DNA of 64,000 bases from JBDZVM01 sp040255675 (GTDB lineage: Bacteria > Actinomycetota > Actinomycetes > Acidothermales > Acidothermaceae): assembly GCA_040255675.1 (NCBI GenBank), contig JBDZVM010000016.1, forward strand, positions 1-64,000, in the 5' to 3' direction. This document shows positions 16,653-25,473 of this stretch, piece by piece. Within the stretch, counting starts at the first letter, position 1. Each line of letters begins with the position of its first letter. A program made the translations under genes and the position numbers. A model generated the notes under the pieces. It was not told where the DNA came from. It searched no databases and saw nothing but the letters and a program-made list of their open reading frames with translations.

Positions 16653-17921
16653 ATGCAAGAACGCCACGAGCCGGTTGCCGAGCCACTTCGGCTCGGCGTA
16701 GGTGGCGCGACGGTGCTCGAGCTGCGACATCGACTCGTGCAACTCGGGTTCTTGTCGGCCGACGGTTCCACGGTCAGCAACGGCAGCGTTCCAAGCTCCA
16801 CGGGCGCGAAAGACACGGACGGCGATCGCCGCAACGCCCCGGTCGAGGCCGATGCCGACCAACCGATGGACGTCTTCGACGAACGGCTCGACCGCGCCGT
16901 CCGGAACTTTCAGCAGCAACGCGGTTTGCGCGTCGACGGCATCGTGGATCGCGAAACGTATCAAGCTCTCGACGAGGCCCGCTGGAGGCTGGGCGATCGC
17001 ATCCTCTCGTACGCCGTGCGCCATCCGTACGTCGGAGACGACGTCGCGGGCCTGCAGCAACGACTGATCGAGATGGGCTTCGACTGCGGGCGTGCCGACG
17101 GCGTGTTCGGTCCGCGTACCGAAAGCGCGCTCCGCGAGTTTCAGCGCAACGTGGGCCTGCCGCCTGACGGTACGTGCGGGCCGGCGACCCTGCGGGCGCT
17201 GCGCCAGCTCGCCCGCACGGTAGTCGGCGGTAAGGCGAACGAACTGCGCGAATACGAGCGGCTGCACCACAGCGGCCCGACCCTCGCCGGGAAGTTCGTC
17301 GTGATCGATCCCGGCCACGGCGCTCGCGACCGAGGGGCGGTCATGAAACTCTCCGGCGTTTTCCTCGACGAGGCGACCGTCGTCGACGACATCGCCAACC
17401 GCATCGAGGGGCGGCTGGCGGCGGCCGGCGCGCAGGCTTTTCGCACCCGGGGCGGCGAGGCCGTGCTCGACCACACCGACGAGCCGCCTACCGATGCCGA
17501 GCGCGCCGCGTTCGCCAATGCCGCCGAGGCCGATCTGCTCATCTCGCTGCATGTCGACGGCGACAAAAACCCGTCGTGCCGTGGGATTTCGACGTATTAC
17601 TACGGCACGCAGCGCGATCGCTCACTTGTCGGCGCACGACTCGCCGAACTCATCCAAGCCGAGGTGCTCGCCGCCACCGATCTGCTCGATTGCCGAAGCC
17701 ACCCGAAGACGTGGGAAATGCTGCGCCGCACGCGCATGCCCGCCGTCCGAGTCGAACTTGGTTATCTCACCAATCCTGGCGACGCCGTCCGGCTTGCGAA
17801 TGCGGAGTTTCGCGACGTTCTCGCCGAGGCAATCGTGGTCGCTGTCCAAAAGTTGTACGCCCCGCCCGAGTTGCAGGTGCCCGAGGCGATCGCGCTCGCC
17901 CGCTCAGCGGTTTACGCCTGA
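16653..17921 (+). CDS. cwlM: CwlM-like amidase-fold regulator of peptidoglycan synthesis
   Basis: The product is 422 residues. Two peptidoglycan-binding repeats lie in residues ~15-195 (each with an 'F(D/G)..T..A(V/L)R.FQ' core), followed by an Amidase_3 domain with VVIDPGHGARD and LLISLHVDGD zinc histidines. There is no signal peptide, as in mycobacterial CwlM, which is cytoplasmic, is phosphorylated by PknB and then activates MurA. Gene position after trxA matches Rv3915. Whether it is an enzyme or a regulator cannot be told from sequence. The stop is 8 bp from the convergent GNAT gene. Confidence 0.88.
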   Translation: MQERHEPVAEPLRLGVGGATVLELRHRLVQLGFLSADGSTVSNGSVPSSTGAKDTDGDRRNAPVEADADQPMDVFDERLDRAVRNFQQQRGLRVDGIVDRETYQALDEARWRLGDRILSYAVRHPYVGDDVAGLQQRLIEMGFDCGRADGVFGPRTESALREFQRNVGLPPDGTCGPATLRALRQLARTVVGGKANELREYERLHHSGPTLAGKFVVIDPGHGARDRGAVMKLSGVFLDEATVVDDIANRIEGRLAAAGAQAFRTRGGEAVLDHTDEPPTDAERAAFANAAEADLLISLHVDGDKNPSCRGISTYYYGTQRDRSLVGARLAELIQAEVLAATDLLDCRSHPKTWEMLRRTRMPAVRVELGYLTNPGDAVRLANAEFRDVLAEAIVVAVQKLYAPPELQVPEAIALARSAVYA

Positions 17922-17928
17922 GCCGACC

Positions 17929-18546
17929 CTAGACGGGTCGCAGCGCGCCTTCGGGTGCGACCGAACCGAGCAGCCGTTCGAGCGCGCCTTCGACGTCCTC
18001 GCGCCACGACAGCGCGGTCTTCAACTCGAGCCGCAACCGCGGAAAGCGCGGGTGTGGCCGTACCGTCTTGAACCCTAAAGACAAAAAGAAATCAGTCGGG
18101 ACGACACAGGCCGGCGTTTCCCATTTGCTGTCGCCGAAGGCTTCGATCGCCTTGATCCCGCGTCGGGTCAGGTCTTTGGCCGCCGATTGGACGAGCATGC
18201 GGCCGAGTCCGCCTCCGCTGAACTCAGGAACGACATGGGCGGTCATCAACAAGACGGCGTCCGGGCTGACCGGACTCGTCGGAAAGGCGACCGATCGCGG
18301 CACGTACGCGGGCGGCGCGTACAAGACGTAGCCCGCGGTGACGCCGTCGACCTGGATGAGCTTGCCGCAGCTCCCCCACTCGAGCAGCACCGCCGACAGC
18401 CACGCTTCTTTCTCCAGCGCGGGGTCACCCACTTCTTGCGCGCGAGCGCCGCTGACCGGGTCAAGCTCCCAAAACACGCAGTTGCGGCAGCGGTTTGGGA
18501 GATCGTCGAGGTTGTCGAGCGTGAAGCTCACCACGCGTCGAGACAT
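17929..18546 (-). CDS. GNAT-family N-acetyltransferase (Rv3916c-like)
   Basis: The product is about 205 residues. The acetyl-CoA-binding region reads LMTAHVVPEFSGGGLGRMLVQSAAKDL, with a conserved start 'RCRNCVFWELDP'. The same gene converges on cwlM in M. tuberculosis (Rv3916c). The substrate is unknown. ATG 18546 is chosen over the upstream frame because a perfect GGAGGTGAG (18547-18555) directly precedes it. Confidence 0.85.
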   Translation of the reverse strand: MSRRVVSFTLDNLDDLPNRCRNCVFWELDPVSGARAQEVGDPALEKEAWLSAVLLEWGSCGKLIQVDGVTAGYVLYAPPAYVPRSVAFPTSPVSPDAVLLMTAHVVPEFSGGGLGRMLVQSAAKDLTRRGIKAIEAFGDSKWETPACVVPTDFFLSLGFKTVRPHPRFPRLRLELKTALSWREDVEGALERLLGSVAPEGALRPV

Positions 18547-18849
18547 CTCACCTCCACGCCGCACCACCACGCCCCGGACCGCGCCGCGACACCACGGTCG
18601 GCGGCGTTCGGGTCGGTTAACCGCATCGTAATCCGGCGCGGCAGTCGCGTGACCCGCGTGGCTGACGTTTAGCGCGTTCTAGCGCGTCGAAGGTTAGCCA
18701 AGCCGCGACACCCGTGACGCGCGCGGGTGGCGGCTCGCGATCGATAATCCGGAAGAGAGAAGCTGCCGCGCGGAGTAGCCTGAGATGGCTCGTTTCTCCG
18801 GTTTTCTAGCAGCGCTAGCTACCTAGGCTCGCGCGGAAAGGTCCTTGCG
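18547..18849. promoter_or_regulatory. Divergent intergenic region, GNAT / aminotransferase
   Basis: These 303 bp between two divergent starts hold a GNAT ribosome site (18547-18555), a direct repeat of TAGCGCGT near 18670-18690 and a small palindrome CTAGC-AGC-GCTAG at 18806-18818. The palindrome lies about 30 bp before the aminotransferase start and could be an operator. Promoter hexamers are not obvious. Confidence 0.35.
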
Positions 18850-20103
18850 GTGGAGATGTCCGCGGGGTCACGCCTCGACCCGTACGTCGACCGCTATGCC
18901 GCGCGCACGCACGGCATGACAACCTCCGAGATTCGAGCACTCTTCGCCGTCGCGAATCGGCCCGAGATCATCGGCATGGGCGGCGGCTCTCCGTGTGTGA
19001 GCGCGCTTCCGCTCGATGCCATTTCCGCGCTGACGGCGAAAGTCATCGCGGAGCAAGGCGCGAAAGCCTTGCAGTACATGGGCGGGCAGGGAGATCCGCA
19101 CTTGCGCGAACTTATCTGCACGGTCATGGAGCTCGAGGGCATCTCGGCCTCGGCCGACGACGTCGTCGTCACGGTCGGTTCGCAGCAAGCCCTCGATGTC
19201 GTGTCGCGCATCTTTCTCGATCCGGGCGACGTCGTGATCGCCGAAGCGCCGTCGTACGTCGGGGCGCTCGGCACGTTCACGCAGTACCAAGCCAGCGTCG
19301 TACACGTGACGATGGACGACGCCGGGCTGGTGCCCGAGGCACTGCGTGAGGCCATCGCGCGCGTCGCCCAGGAGGGGCGCCGCGCCAAGTTCCTCTATAC
19401 CGTCCCGAACTACCACAATCCAGCCGGAATCACCCTCATCGAGGAGCGTCGCGACGAAATCTTGGCGATCTGCGCCGAGGCCGGCTTGCTGGTGCTTGAA
19501 GACAACCCCTACGGCCTGCTCGGCTTCGACGGCCCGCCGTCTCGCGCTTTGCGCTCACGAGTCAGCGAAGGCGTTATCTACCTGGGCTCCTTCTCCAAGA
19601 TCTTCGCCTCCGGCGTGCGCGTCGGATGGGTGGTAGCGCCGCCGGGGGTCAAAGAAAAAATCGTGATGGCCAGCGAAGCCACCACCCTCTGCCCGGTCGC
19701 GCTGTCGCAGTACGTGGTCACCGAGTTCCTCACTCACCACCCGTGGCAAGAACAGATCAAGGTTTACCGCGAGCTCTACCGCGCCCGCCGCGACGCCTGC
19801 CTCGAAGCGCTGGAGGCCGCGTTCCCTCCCGGCTCGTCGTGGACTCAGCCGACCGGCGGCTTCTACGTCTGGGTCACACTGCCTGACGGCGTCGACGCGA
19901 AGGCGATGCTGCCCCGTGCCATTCAAGGCAGGGTCGCGTACGTACCCGGCATCGGCTTTTACTCCGACGGGCAGGGCCGACAAAACCTGCGTCTCGCCTA
20001 CAGCCTCCCCGAACCCGACCGCATCCGCGAAGGCGTCCGCCGGCTGGCCGCCGTCCTCGACGAAGAGCTCGAACTCATCGCGACCTTCGGGGCAGGCACA
20101 TGA
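18850..20103 (+). CDS. PLP-dependent class I/II aminotransferase (2-aminoadipate/LysN-MocR-type fold)
   Basis: The product is 417 residues. The family start is 'MTTSEIRALFAVANRPEIIGMGGGSPCVSALP', followed by LQYMGGQGDPHLRELI, VPNYHNPAGITLI and the PLP-lysine segment YLGSFSKIFASGVRVGWVVAP. These are typical of the branched-chain/aromatic/2-aminoadipate aminotransferase group related to MocR C-terminal domains; no DNA-binding domain is present. GTG 18850 is used; ATG 18856 is equally possible. Its stop overlaps the Ddl-like gene (ATGA), so a joint role in amino-acid supply for the cell wall is plausible. Confidence 0.88.
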   Translation: MEMSAGSRLDPYVDRYAARTHGMTTSEIRALFAVANRPEIIGMGGGSPCVSALPLDAISALTAKVIAEQGAKALQYMGGQGDPHLRELICTVMELEGISASADDVVVTVGSQQALDVVSRIFLDPGDVVIAEAPSYVGALGTFTQYQASVVHVTMDDAGLVPEALREAIARVAQEGRRAKFLYTVPNYHNPAGITLIEERRDEILAICAEAGLLVLEDNPYGLLGFDGPPSRALRSRVSEGVIYLGSFSKIFASGVRVGWVVAPPGVKEKIVMASEATTLCPVALSQYVVTEFLTHHPWQEQIKVYRELYRARRDACLEALEAAFPPGSSWTQPTGGFYVWVTLPDGVDAKAMLPRAIQGRVAYVPGIGFYSDGQGRQNLRLAYSLPEPDRIREGVRRLAAVLDEELELIATFGAGT

Positions 20104-21080
20104 GCGATCTGGGCCACGTACTCGTCCTCGCCGGCGGGGTTTCCTTCGAGCGCGAAGTTTCGCTGTCGTCCGGACGACGCGTCGTCGAGGCGCTCGGCCA
20201 TCTCGGGGTCGACGTCAACCTCGTCGACATCGACGCCGGCCTGCTGCCCCGCCTGGTCGACGATCCGCCGGCGGCAGCGTTTCTCGCCGTCCATGGCATC
20301 GAGGGCGAGGACGGCGCGCTTCGCGACGCACTCGACCTTTGCGGGGTTTCCTACGTCGGCGCCACCGGTTCGAGCGCGCGGTTGGCGTTCGACAAGGCGG
20401 TCGCCAAAGCGGTCGTGGGCCGGGCAGGGCTGCGCACGCCGGCGTCCGTGGCATTGCAGCACACCGCGTTTCGCGACCTCGGCGGCCCAGTACTGCTCGA
20501 CCGCGTCCTGCAACGGCTCGGGCTGCCCCTCATGGTCAAACCGGCCCGTGGCGGATCGGCACTCGGCGTCACGGTGGTGCGCGAGGCAGCCGAGCTGCCG
20601 CAGGCAATGGTCGGCTGCTACTCGTACGACAACGTCGCTTTGCTCGAACGCTACGTCGACGGCACCGAACTCGCCGTTAGTGTGATCGACCTCGGCGACG
20701 ACAACGGCCCCATCGCATTACCCGCCGTCGAAATCGCGCCGATCAGCGGCACCTTCGACTACGCCGCGCGTTACACGGCCGGCCTCACCGAATACCACGT
20801 GCCCGCGCGGCTCGACGCGAAGGTCGCGGCGGCGGCGGCCGAGGCCGCGATCACCGCGCACCGGGCCCTCGGTTTGCGCGACCTGTCACGAACCGATCTG
20901 ATCGTGACCAGGAGCGGCACGATCGAATACCTCGAAACGAACGTCTCACCTGGCATGACCGTCACCAGCCTGCTGCCGATGGCGGCCGCTGCCGCCGATC
21001 TCGATCTCGGCACGCTCTGCCGCGACCTTCTCGTGCAGGCCGTCAACCGCGGGCTGTCAGCGCTCGGCTCGCCGTCCTGA
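20100..21080 (+). CDS. D-alanine--D-alanine ligase-like ATP-grasp protein
   Basis: The 326-residue protein has the Ddl hallmarks: LAGGVSFEREVSLSSG at the N-terminus, HGIEGEDGALRDALD, an ATP-grasp loop MVKPARGGSALGVTVV and the metal-binding YLETNVSPGMT near the C-terminus. The canonical 'EIN.xPG.T' reads ETNVSPGMT. This supports D-Ala-D-Ala or a related D-amino-acid ligation for peptidoglycan. A second housekeeping ddl near murF would be expected elsewhere in the genome. Translationally coupled to the aminotransferase. Confidence 0.85.
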   Translation: MSDLGHVLVLAGGVSFEREVSLSSGRRVVEALGHLGVDVNLVDIDAGLLPRLVDDPPAAAFLAVHGIEGEDGALRDALDLCGVSYVGATGSSARLAFDKAVAKAVVGRAGLRTPASVALQHTAFRDLGGPVLLDRVLQRLGLPLMVKPARGGSALGVTVVREAAELPQAMVGCYSYDNVALLERYVDGTELAVSVIDLGDDNGPIALPAVEIAPISGTFDYAARYTAGLTEYHVPARLDAKVAAAAAEAAITAHRALGLRDLSRTDLIVTRSGTIEYLETNVSPGMTVTSLLPMAAAAADLDLGTLCRDLLVQAVNRGLSALGSPS

Positions 21081-21097
21081 ACTCAAAGCGGGGATCA

Positions 21098-21658
21098 ATG
21101 AGCACACTCGAAAACCGACCCAAAACCGCGCTCGTCGTCATCGATGTGCAAAACAGCGTTGTCGCGTCGGCCGTGCGCCGCGGCGAAGTCGTCGCGAATA
21201 TCAACAGTCTCGTGGAAAAAGCGCGAGGCGAAGGAGTGCCCGTCGTCTGGGTGCAACACAGCGACGATGAGCTCATCCGCGGCAGCGACGACTGGCACAT
21301 CGTTCCAGAGTTGAAACCGGCCGACGCCGACCCGATCGTCGAAAAGCACTACGGCGACGCGTTCGAGGCGACCGACCTAGAGGCCGTGCTTTCGCGTCTT
21401 GACGTCGGCAAACTCCTTGTCGTGGGCGCGCAAACCGACGCCTGCATTCGCAGCACGTTGCACGGTGCCTTCGTGCGCGGATACGACACGACGCTCGTGA
21501 GTGATGCGCACACGACCGAAGACCAGACGGCGTGGGGCGCGCCGCCACCCGATCAGGTCATCGCGCACACGAATCTTTACTGGACGTATCAAGACGCGCC
21601 CGGTCGAACCGCAGGAACGATCACGACCGCCGAAGTCACGTTCAGCTCGGTGTCGTGA
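21098..21658 (+). CDS. Isochorismatase-like cysteine hydrolase
   Basis: The product is 186 residues. The catalytic triad is visible: Asp in LVVIDVQNSV, Lys in VEKHYGDAF and Cys in GAQTDACIRSTLHGAF. The family hydrolyses amides or vinyl ethers (nicotinamidase, isochorismatase and others); the substrate is not predictable here. It follows the Ddl-like gene by 17 bp with a GGGGA ribosome site, so it belongs to the same transcript, and it converges on parB. Confidence 0.9.
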   Translation: MSTLENRPKTALVVIDVQNSVVASAVRRGEVVANINSLVEKARGEGVPVVWVQHSDDELIRGSDDWHIVPELKPADADPIVEKHYGDAFEATDLEAVLSRLDVGKLLVVGAQTDACIRSTLHGAFVRGYDTTLVSDAHTTEDQTAWGAPPPDQVIAHTNLYWTYQDAPGRTAGTITTAEVTFSSVS

Positions 21659-21722
21659 TTCGAGCCGCGACACGATCCACCGCGCCACGGGCCGTAGCTA
21701 ACCGACCCGACCGCGGGCGTGG

Positions 21723-22808
21723 CTAACGCTCCTCGGTGGAGCCTTCGCGCGCTGCTGAGGCTAGCTTCGGGGCCATTGCGGCCACGATGCGTTCGAGATC
21801 GTCGACCGAGGCGAACTCGATTGTGATCTTTCCTTTGCTTCGGCCGAGGTCGATCTTGACTCGCGTCTCGAAGTGGTCAGACAGCCCGGTCGCCAGATTG
21901 TCGAGCGCGGGCGCCCGATGCTTCACACTTTTTCGCGGACGACGCGGGGAGATGCCATCGCCAAGAGTGACGAGTTCCTCGACCGCGCGCACGGACAGGC
22001 CCTCGGCGACAATCCGAGTCGCAAGGTCTTCTTGAGCCTTGGAGTCGTCGAGTGCCAACAGCGCCCTGGCATGGCCAGCCGAGAGCACCCCGGCAGCGAC
22101 CTTTCGCTGCACTCCCGCGGGCAAGTTCAACAATCTGATGGTGTTGGTTACTTGCGACCGTGACCGACCTATGCGCTTCGCGAGCTCGTCATGCGTAGCG
22201 CCGAACTCTTCGAGAAGTTGCGCGTATGCCGCGCCTTCTTCGAGCGGATTGAGTTGCTCGCGGTGCAGGTTTTCGAGCAGCGCGTCGCGCAACATCGCGT
22301 CGTCGCCGGTTTCGCGGACGATAGCGGGAATGGCGTCGAGACCTGCCTGCTGCGCGGCACGCCAGCGGCGCTCGCCCATCACGAGTTCGTACGTCGGTCG
22401 ACCATCGTTTTCGTGGCCAGTCGCCCGCACCACGACCGGCTGAAGGAAGCCAACTTCGCGCAGTGAATGGGCGAGTTCGTCGAGGGCGCTTTGGTCGAAC
22501 ACCTGCCGCGGTTGTTTCGAGTTCGGGACGATGTCGGCGACCGGCACGTGAGCGAAAGTCGCACCGGGCACCGGCACCATGCCACCTGCCGGCTCGGGTG
22601 AGCTTGCGGGCGCTGAACCGCCGGTTGCATGGTTCGCCACGACAGACACTGACAACCGATCCCCACCGGACCGATCCTCCCCGCCGGGGGTTGGTTCGCC
22701 GCCGGTACGCGCGGCCGCCGACTCGTCGGCGATCGGATTCTTGGTGAGCGGCGCGGTAGGAATCAATGCTCCGAGTCCGCGGCCAAGGCCACCCCGGCGA
22801 CTGTTCAC
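21723..22808 (-). CDS. parB: Chromosome-partitioning protein ParB
   Basis: The 361-residue product starts RRGGLGRGLGALIP. Its ParB/Srx CTP-binding domain carries VPVADIVPNSKQPRQVFD and MGERRWRAA; a helix-turn-helix (LAKRIGRSRSQVTNTIRLL) and a C-terminal dimerisation domain follow. The GTG at 22808 overlaps the parA stop. Upstream in-frame codons are rejected because homologues begin at the RRGGLGRGL motif. It acts on parS sites, two of which lie inside parA. Confidence 0.95.
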   Translation of the reverse strand: MNSRRGGLGRGLGALIPTAPLTKNPIADESAAARTGGEPTPGGEDRSGGDRLSVSVVANHATGGSAPASSPEPAGGMVPVPGATFAHVPVADIVPNSKQPRQVFDQSALDELAHSLREVGFLQPVVVRATGHENDGRPTYELVMGERRWRAAQQAGLDAIPAIVRETGDDAMLRDALLENLHREQLNPLEEGAAYAQLLEEFGATHDELAKRIGRSRSQVTNTIRLLNLPAGVQRKVAAGVLSAGHARALLALDDSKAQEDLATRIVAEGLSVRAVEELVTLGDGISPRRPRKSVKHRAPALDNLATGLSDHFETRVKIDLGRSKGKITIEFASVDDLERIVAAMAPKLASAAREGSTEER

Positions 22809-23821
22809 GACGACGATTCCTCGCTTCCACGTGACGATGCATTTTCGCCGCTCACGGCCTGCGCTGAGGCCGCTCCGCGGTCGGCAATCTCGCGGGCAGC
22901 ATCGAGATAACACAAAGCGCCGGACGACGCCGGGTCGTATGTCATGACGGTTTGCCCGTAGCTTGGGGCCTCGGACACCCGAACGCTGCGCGGAATGACT
23001 GTGCGCAACACCGTGTCGCCGAAGTGTTTGCGCACCTCGTCGGCTACCTGCGAGGCCAGTCTGGTGCGGGCGTCGTACATCGTGAGCAGGATCGTCGAAA
23101 CATGCAACGTCTGGTTCAGGTGCACCTTCACCAGGTCGATCGTCCGCAGCAACTGCTCGAGCCCTTCGAGCGCGTAGTACTCACACTGGATCGGGATGAG
23201 CACCTCTTCGGCCGCGACAAGCGCGTTGACAGTTAGTAGTCCCAACGACGGCGGGCAGTCGATGAATACGTAGTCAAACTCTTGGTCGAGCGCGTTCAGT
23301 ACGCGCTGCAGTCGCGACTCACGCGCGACCATGGGCACCAACTCAATCTCGGCCCCGGAGAGGTCGAGGGTTGCCGGCACGCACCACAACTGGTCGACAT
23401 CGGGCACTTTCGAGATGGCGTCGCTCATTGGACGGCCCTCGATCAAGACGTCGTAGACCGACGGGATGTCGGCGTGGTGATCTATGCCGAGCGCGGTCGA
23501 CGCATTGCCCTGCGGGTCGAGGTCGACGACGAGCACCCGCAGCCCATGCAGAGCCATCGCCGCCGCGAGGTTCACAGTGGTCGTCGTCTTGCCGACCCCG
23601 CCCTTCTGGTTGGCGACGGCGACAATCCTGCGACGAGAAGGCCTCGGAAGTCGGTCGCCGGATTTGCCAAGCACACGAAGGGCGGTCGCGGCCGCGGTCG
23701 CGATCGGGGTGTCGTCGACCGAATCATGAGACGGCGGTGTTTCACGTGAAACAACACCGAGCGCGGCGCTTTGGCTCAATGTTTCACGTGAAACGTCCGC
23801 ACCCGTCAGAGGCTCCGCCAC
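22805..23821 (-). CDS. parA: Chromosome-partitioning ATPase ParA (Soj)
   Basis: The ~338-residue product (GTG 23821, GGGAG upstream) has a deviant Walker A VANQKGGVGKTTTTVNLAAAMA, VLVVDLDPQGNAS and the ParA DCPPSLGLLTVNAL segment. The first ~65 residues are variable and contain VSRET twice; these codons are the two parS sites. The open frame extends to 23866, but the residues before the GTG look non-conserved. Position after rsmG matches Rv3918c. Confidence 0.94.
   Translation of the reverse strand: MAEPLTGADVSRETLSQSAALGVVSRETPPSHDSVDDTPIATAAATALRVLGKSGDRLPRPSRRRIVAVANQKGGVGKTTTTVNLAAAMALHGLRVLVVDLDPQGNASTALGIDHHADIPSVYDVLIEGRPMSDAISKVPDVDQLWCVPATLDLSGAEIELVPMVARESRLQRVLNALDQEFDYVFIDCPPSLGLLTVNALVAAEEVLIPIQCEYYALEGLEQLLRTIDLVKVHLNQTLHVSTILLTMYDARTRLASQVADEVRKHFGDTVLRTVIPRSVRVSEAPSYGQTVMTYDPASSGALCYLDAAREIADRGAASAQAVSGENASSRGSEESSS
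23738..23753. promoter_or_regulatory. parS site 1 (ParB binding), within parA
   Basis: TGTTTCACGTGAAACA is an exact 16-bp match to the universal bacterial parS consensus and a perfect palindrome. It lies inside the 5' part of parA, encoding VSRET on the - strand, about 4.4 kb from the dnaA start. Confidence 0.95.
23780..23795. promoter_or_regulatory. parS site 2 (ParB binding), within parA
   Basis: TGTTTCACGTGAAACG differs from the parS consensus at the last base only and keeps the 14-bp core. It is 42 bp from site 1, again encoding VSRET in parA. Two near-adjacent sites would give a strong ParB loading centre. Confidence 0.93.
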
Positions 23822-23905
23822 GGGCGCTCCCTTCTCGATCGACCATCCCCCGAGCAACCTCGCCACCCTTTTTATTCGCCCGCCGTCGCGACGTTGACGA
23901 GCACG

Positions 23906-24727
23906 TCAGCCTAGACCAGACCTCGCTCTCAGCGAGGGCGCCTGCGGAAAACATCGAAGCCGGACGACCAGTGCGACACGGTCGTCGTCCGCGACATCGA
24001 CGTCCGGTGTGAAAGATGACCTACCCGCTGCCCCGCTCCATGTGCCGATGCGCGCCACCGCCAGACCGGGTAGCGACGGGACGCCGAGCGCGGAGCGGGG
24101 GGTGTCGCTCGCGCTTACCGCGCCGTGCTCGTTCGCCGCCGGTACGATCGCAAGCAACTCAACCTCCGGCGTGAAGCCGAGTGTTTCCAACTGGGGCCAG
24201 ACTTCCTCGACCTCGATGCGAGCGGACTTTCCTTTCAACGCCAGCAGGACGCCGTCGTCGCGAAGAAGCCGTCGCGCCCAGCGGGCCAATCGATCAATCG
24301 GCGCAACCGCCCGCGCGATGACGGCGTCCGCTTCGACGTCGACGTCCTCCGCTCGACCCCGGCAGACAGTGACCGACGTCAGGTCGAGGTCGGCGATGAC
24401 TTCCTCGAGGAACACGCAGCGCCGAAGCATGCTCTCGATGGCGACGACCCGCACGTCGGGGCGCGCGATGGCGACCGCCAGACCCGGAAGTCCCGCGCCG
24501 GAGCCGAGGTCGGCGACGACAGCACCCTCACCGAGGAGACTGCCGACGCCGACGCAATTGAGGATGTGCCTGTCCCAGATGCGGTCTGCTTCACGCGGTC
24601 CGACAAAGCCTCGATCGACGCCCGCGCCGGCGAGCCACCGCGCATACGCCTCCGCCAATGGAAGACGATCGCCAAATACGGTCGCCGCTAGCGCGGGAGG
24701 CGCGGGAATGCTAAACGTTGTCGCCAC
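23906..24727 (-). CDS. rsmG: 16S rRNA (guanine527-N7)-methyltransferase RsmG (GidB)
   Basis: The 273-residue SAM methyltransferase carries ADRIWDRHILNCVGVGSLL, the SAM loop VVADLGSGAGLPGLAVAIARPDVRVVAIES and GRAEDVDVEADAVIARAVAPIDRLARW. It methylates G527 of 16S rRNA. The C-terminal ~70 residues (Ser/Arg-rich, after VPAANEHG) are longer than in many homologues. The GTG is 2 bp after the jag stop, so they are co-translated. Confidence 0.95.
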   Translation of the reverse strand: MATTFSIPAPPALAATVFGDRLPLAEAYARWLAGAGVDRGFVGPREADRIWDRHILNCVGVGSLLGEGAVVADLGSGAGLPGLAVAIARPDVRVVAIESMLRRCVFLEEVIADLDLTSVTVCRGRAEDVDVEADAVIARAVAPIDRLARWARRLLRDDGVLLALKGKSARIEVEEVWPQLETLGFTPEVELLAIVPAANEHGAVSASDTPRSALGVPSLPGLAVARIGTWSGAAGRSSFTPDVDVADDDRVALVVRLRCFPQAPSLRARSGLG

Positions 24728-24729
24728 GC

Positions 24730-25419
24730 CTAGGCCTGGTCGGCCACCGGCTCATGCGGCTCAGTTCGAGGATCCTTGTCGGCCGCCGACTGGCCACGAG
24801 CCGCCAGAACGACCACGCGACGGTTCGGCTCCTCCCCTTCCGACTCGCTAAGCTGCCCGGCAGCCGCGACGGCGTCGTGGACGACCTTGCGTTCGAATGC
24901 CGTCATCGGCTCAAGGGTCACGGGTTCACCCGAGGTGGAAGCCTGTTCGGCGGCACGGGTCGCGAGTGCGGTGAGCTCCGCTCGCCGTTTCGCGCGGTGG
25001 CCCGCGATGTCGAGCATCAGGCGACTGCGCTCGCCCGTCTCCTGGGCGACCGCGAGGCGAGTGAGGTCTTGCAGCGCGTCGAGGACAGAACCGTGCGCGC
25101 CGACGAGTTGTCGCAAGTGGTCACCGATCACCGAGACCACAGCGCGATTGCCTTCGACGTCCATGTCGATGTCGCCGTCGACATCGATGATGTCGAGAAG
25201 TCCCTCGAGATAGTCAGCCGCGACTTCGCCTTCACGTTCGAGCAAATCACCAGGCTGCGTCTCGACGTCGGACTCGGCCGCGGCGGGTTCGGTGTCGGCT
25301 TCGGTGTCCGCAATCAGGTGGCCATCGTGTTGGGCACCGCCGTTGGGTGCGGTTTCGGCATCGATCCGCGTCGACGAGTTGTCGTCGGCACCGAAGGCGT
25401 CATCGGTCGTGCTAGCCAC
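24730..25419 (-). CDS. jag: Jag/KhpB KH-R3H RNA-binding protein
   Basis: The 229-residue product has a disordered acidic N-terminus (~60 residues), then the SpoIIIJ-associated KH-like region (EGNRAVVSVIGDHLRQLVGAHGSVLDALQDLTRLAV) and a C-terminal R3H domain (LEPMTAFERKVVHDAVAAA). It lies between yidC and rsmG as in most actinobacteria. KhpB homologues bind RNA and affect cell elongation. Start GTG. Confidence 0.92.
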   Translation of the reverse strand: MASTTDDAFGADDNSSTRIDAETAPNGGAQHDGHLIADTEADTEPAAAESDVETQPGDLLEREGEVAADYLEGLLDIIDVDGDIDMDVEGNRAVVSVIGDHLRQLVGAHGSVLDALQDLTRLAVAQETGERSRLMLDIAGHRAKRRAELTALATRAAEQASTSGEPVTLEPMTAFERKVVHDAVAAAGQLSESEGEEPNRRVVVLAARGQSAADKDPRTEPHEPVADQA

Positions 25420-25473
25420 GGAAAACCCTCCAGGGACGTGGGACGTATCGGTGATTCGGGAAACCCGAATCGA

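Noticed and set aside
16085..16834. 249-codon - strand frame over trxA
   Set aside because: Antisense to thioredoxin with an intact WCGPC; no protein-family features.
21689..21722. Terminator hairpin between the hydrolase and parB
   Set aside because: Only a 6-bp GCCACG/CGTGGC pairing with a long loop; too weak to call.
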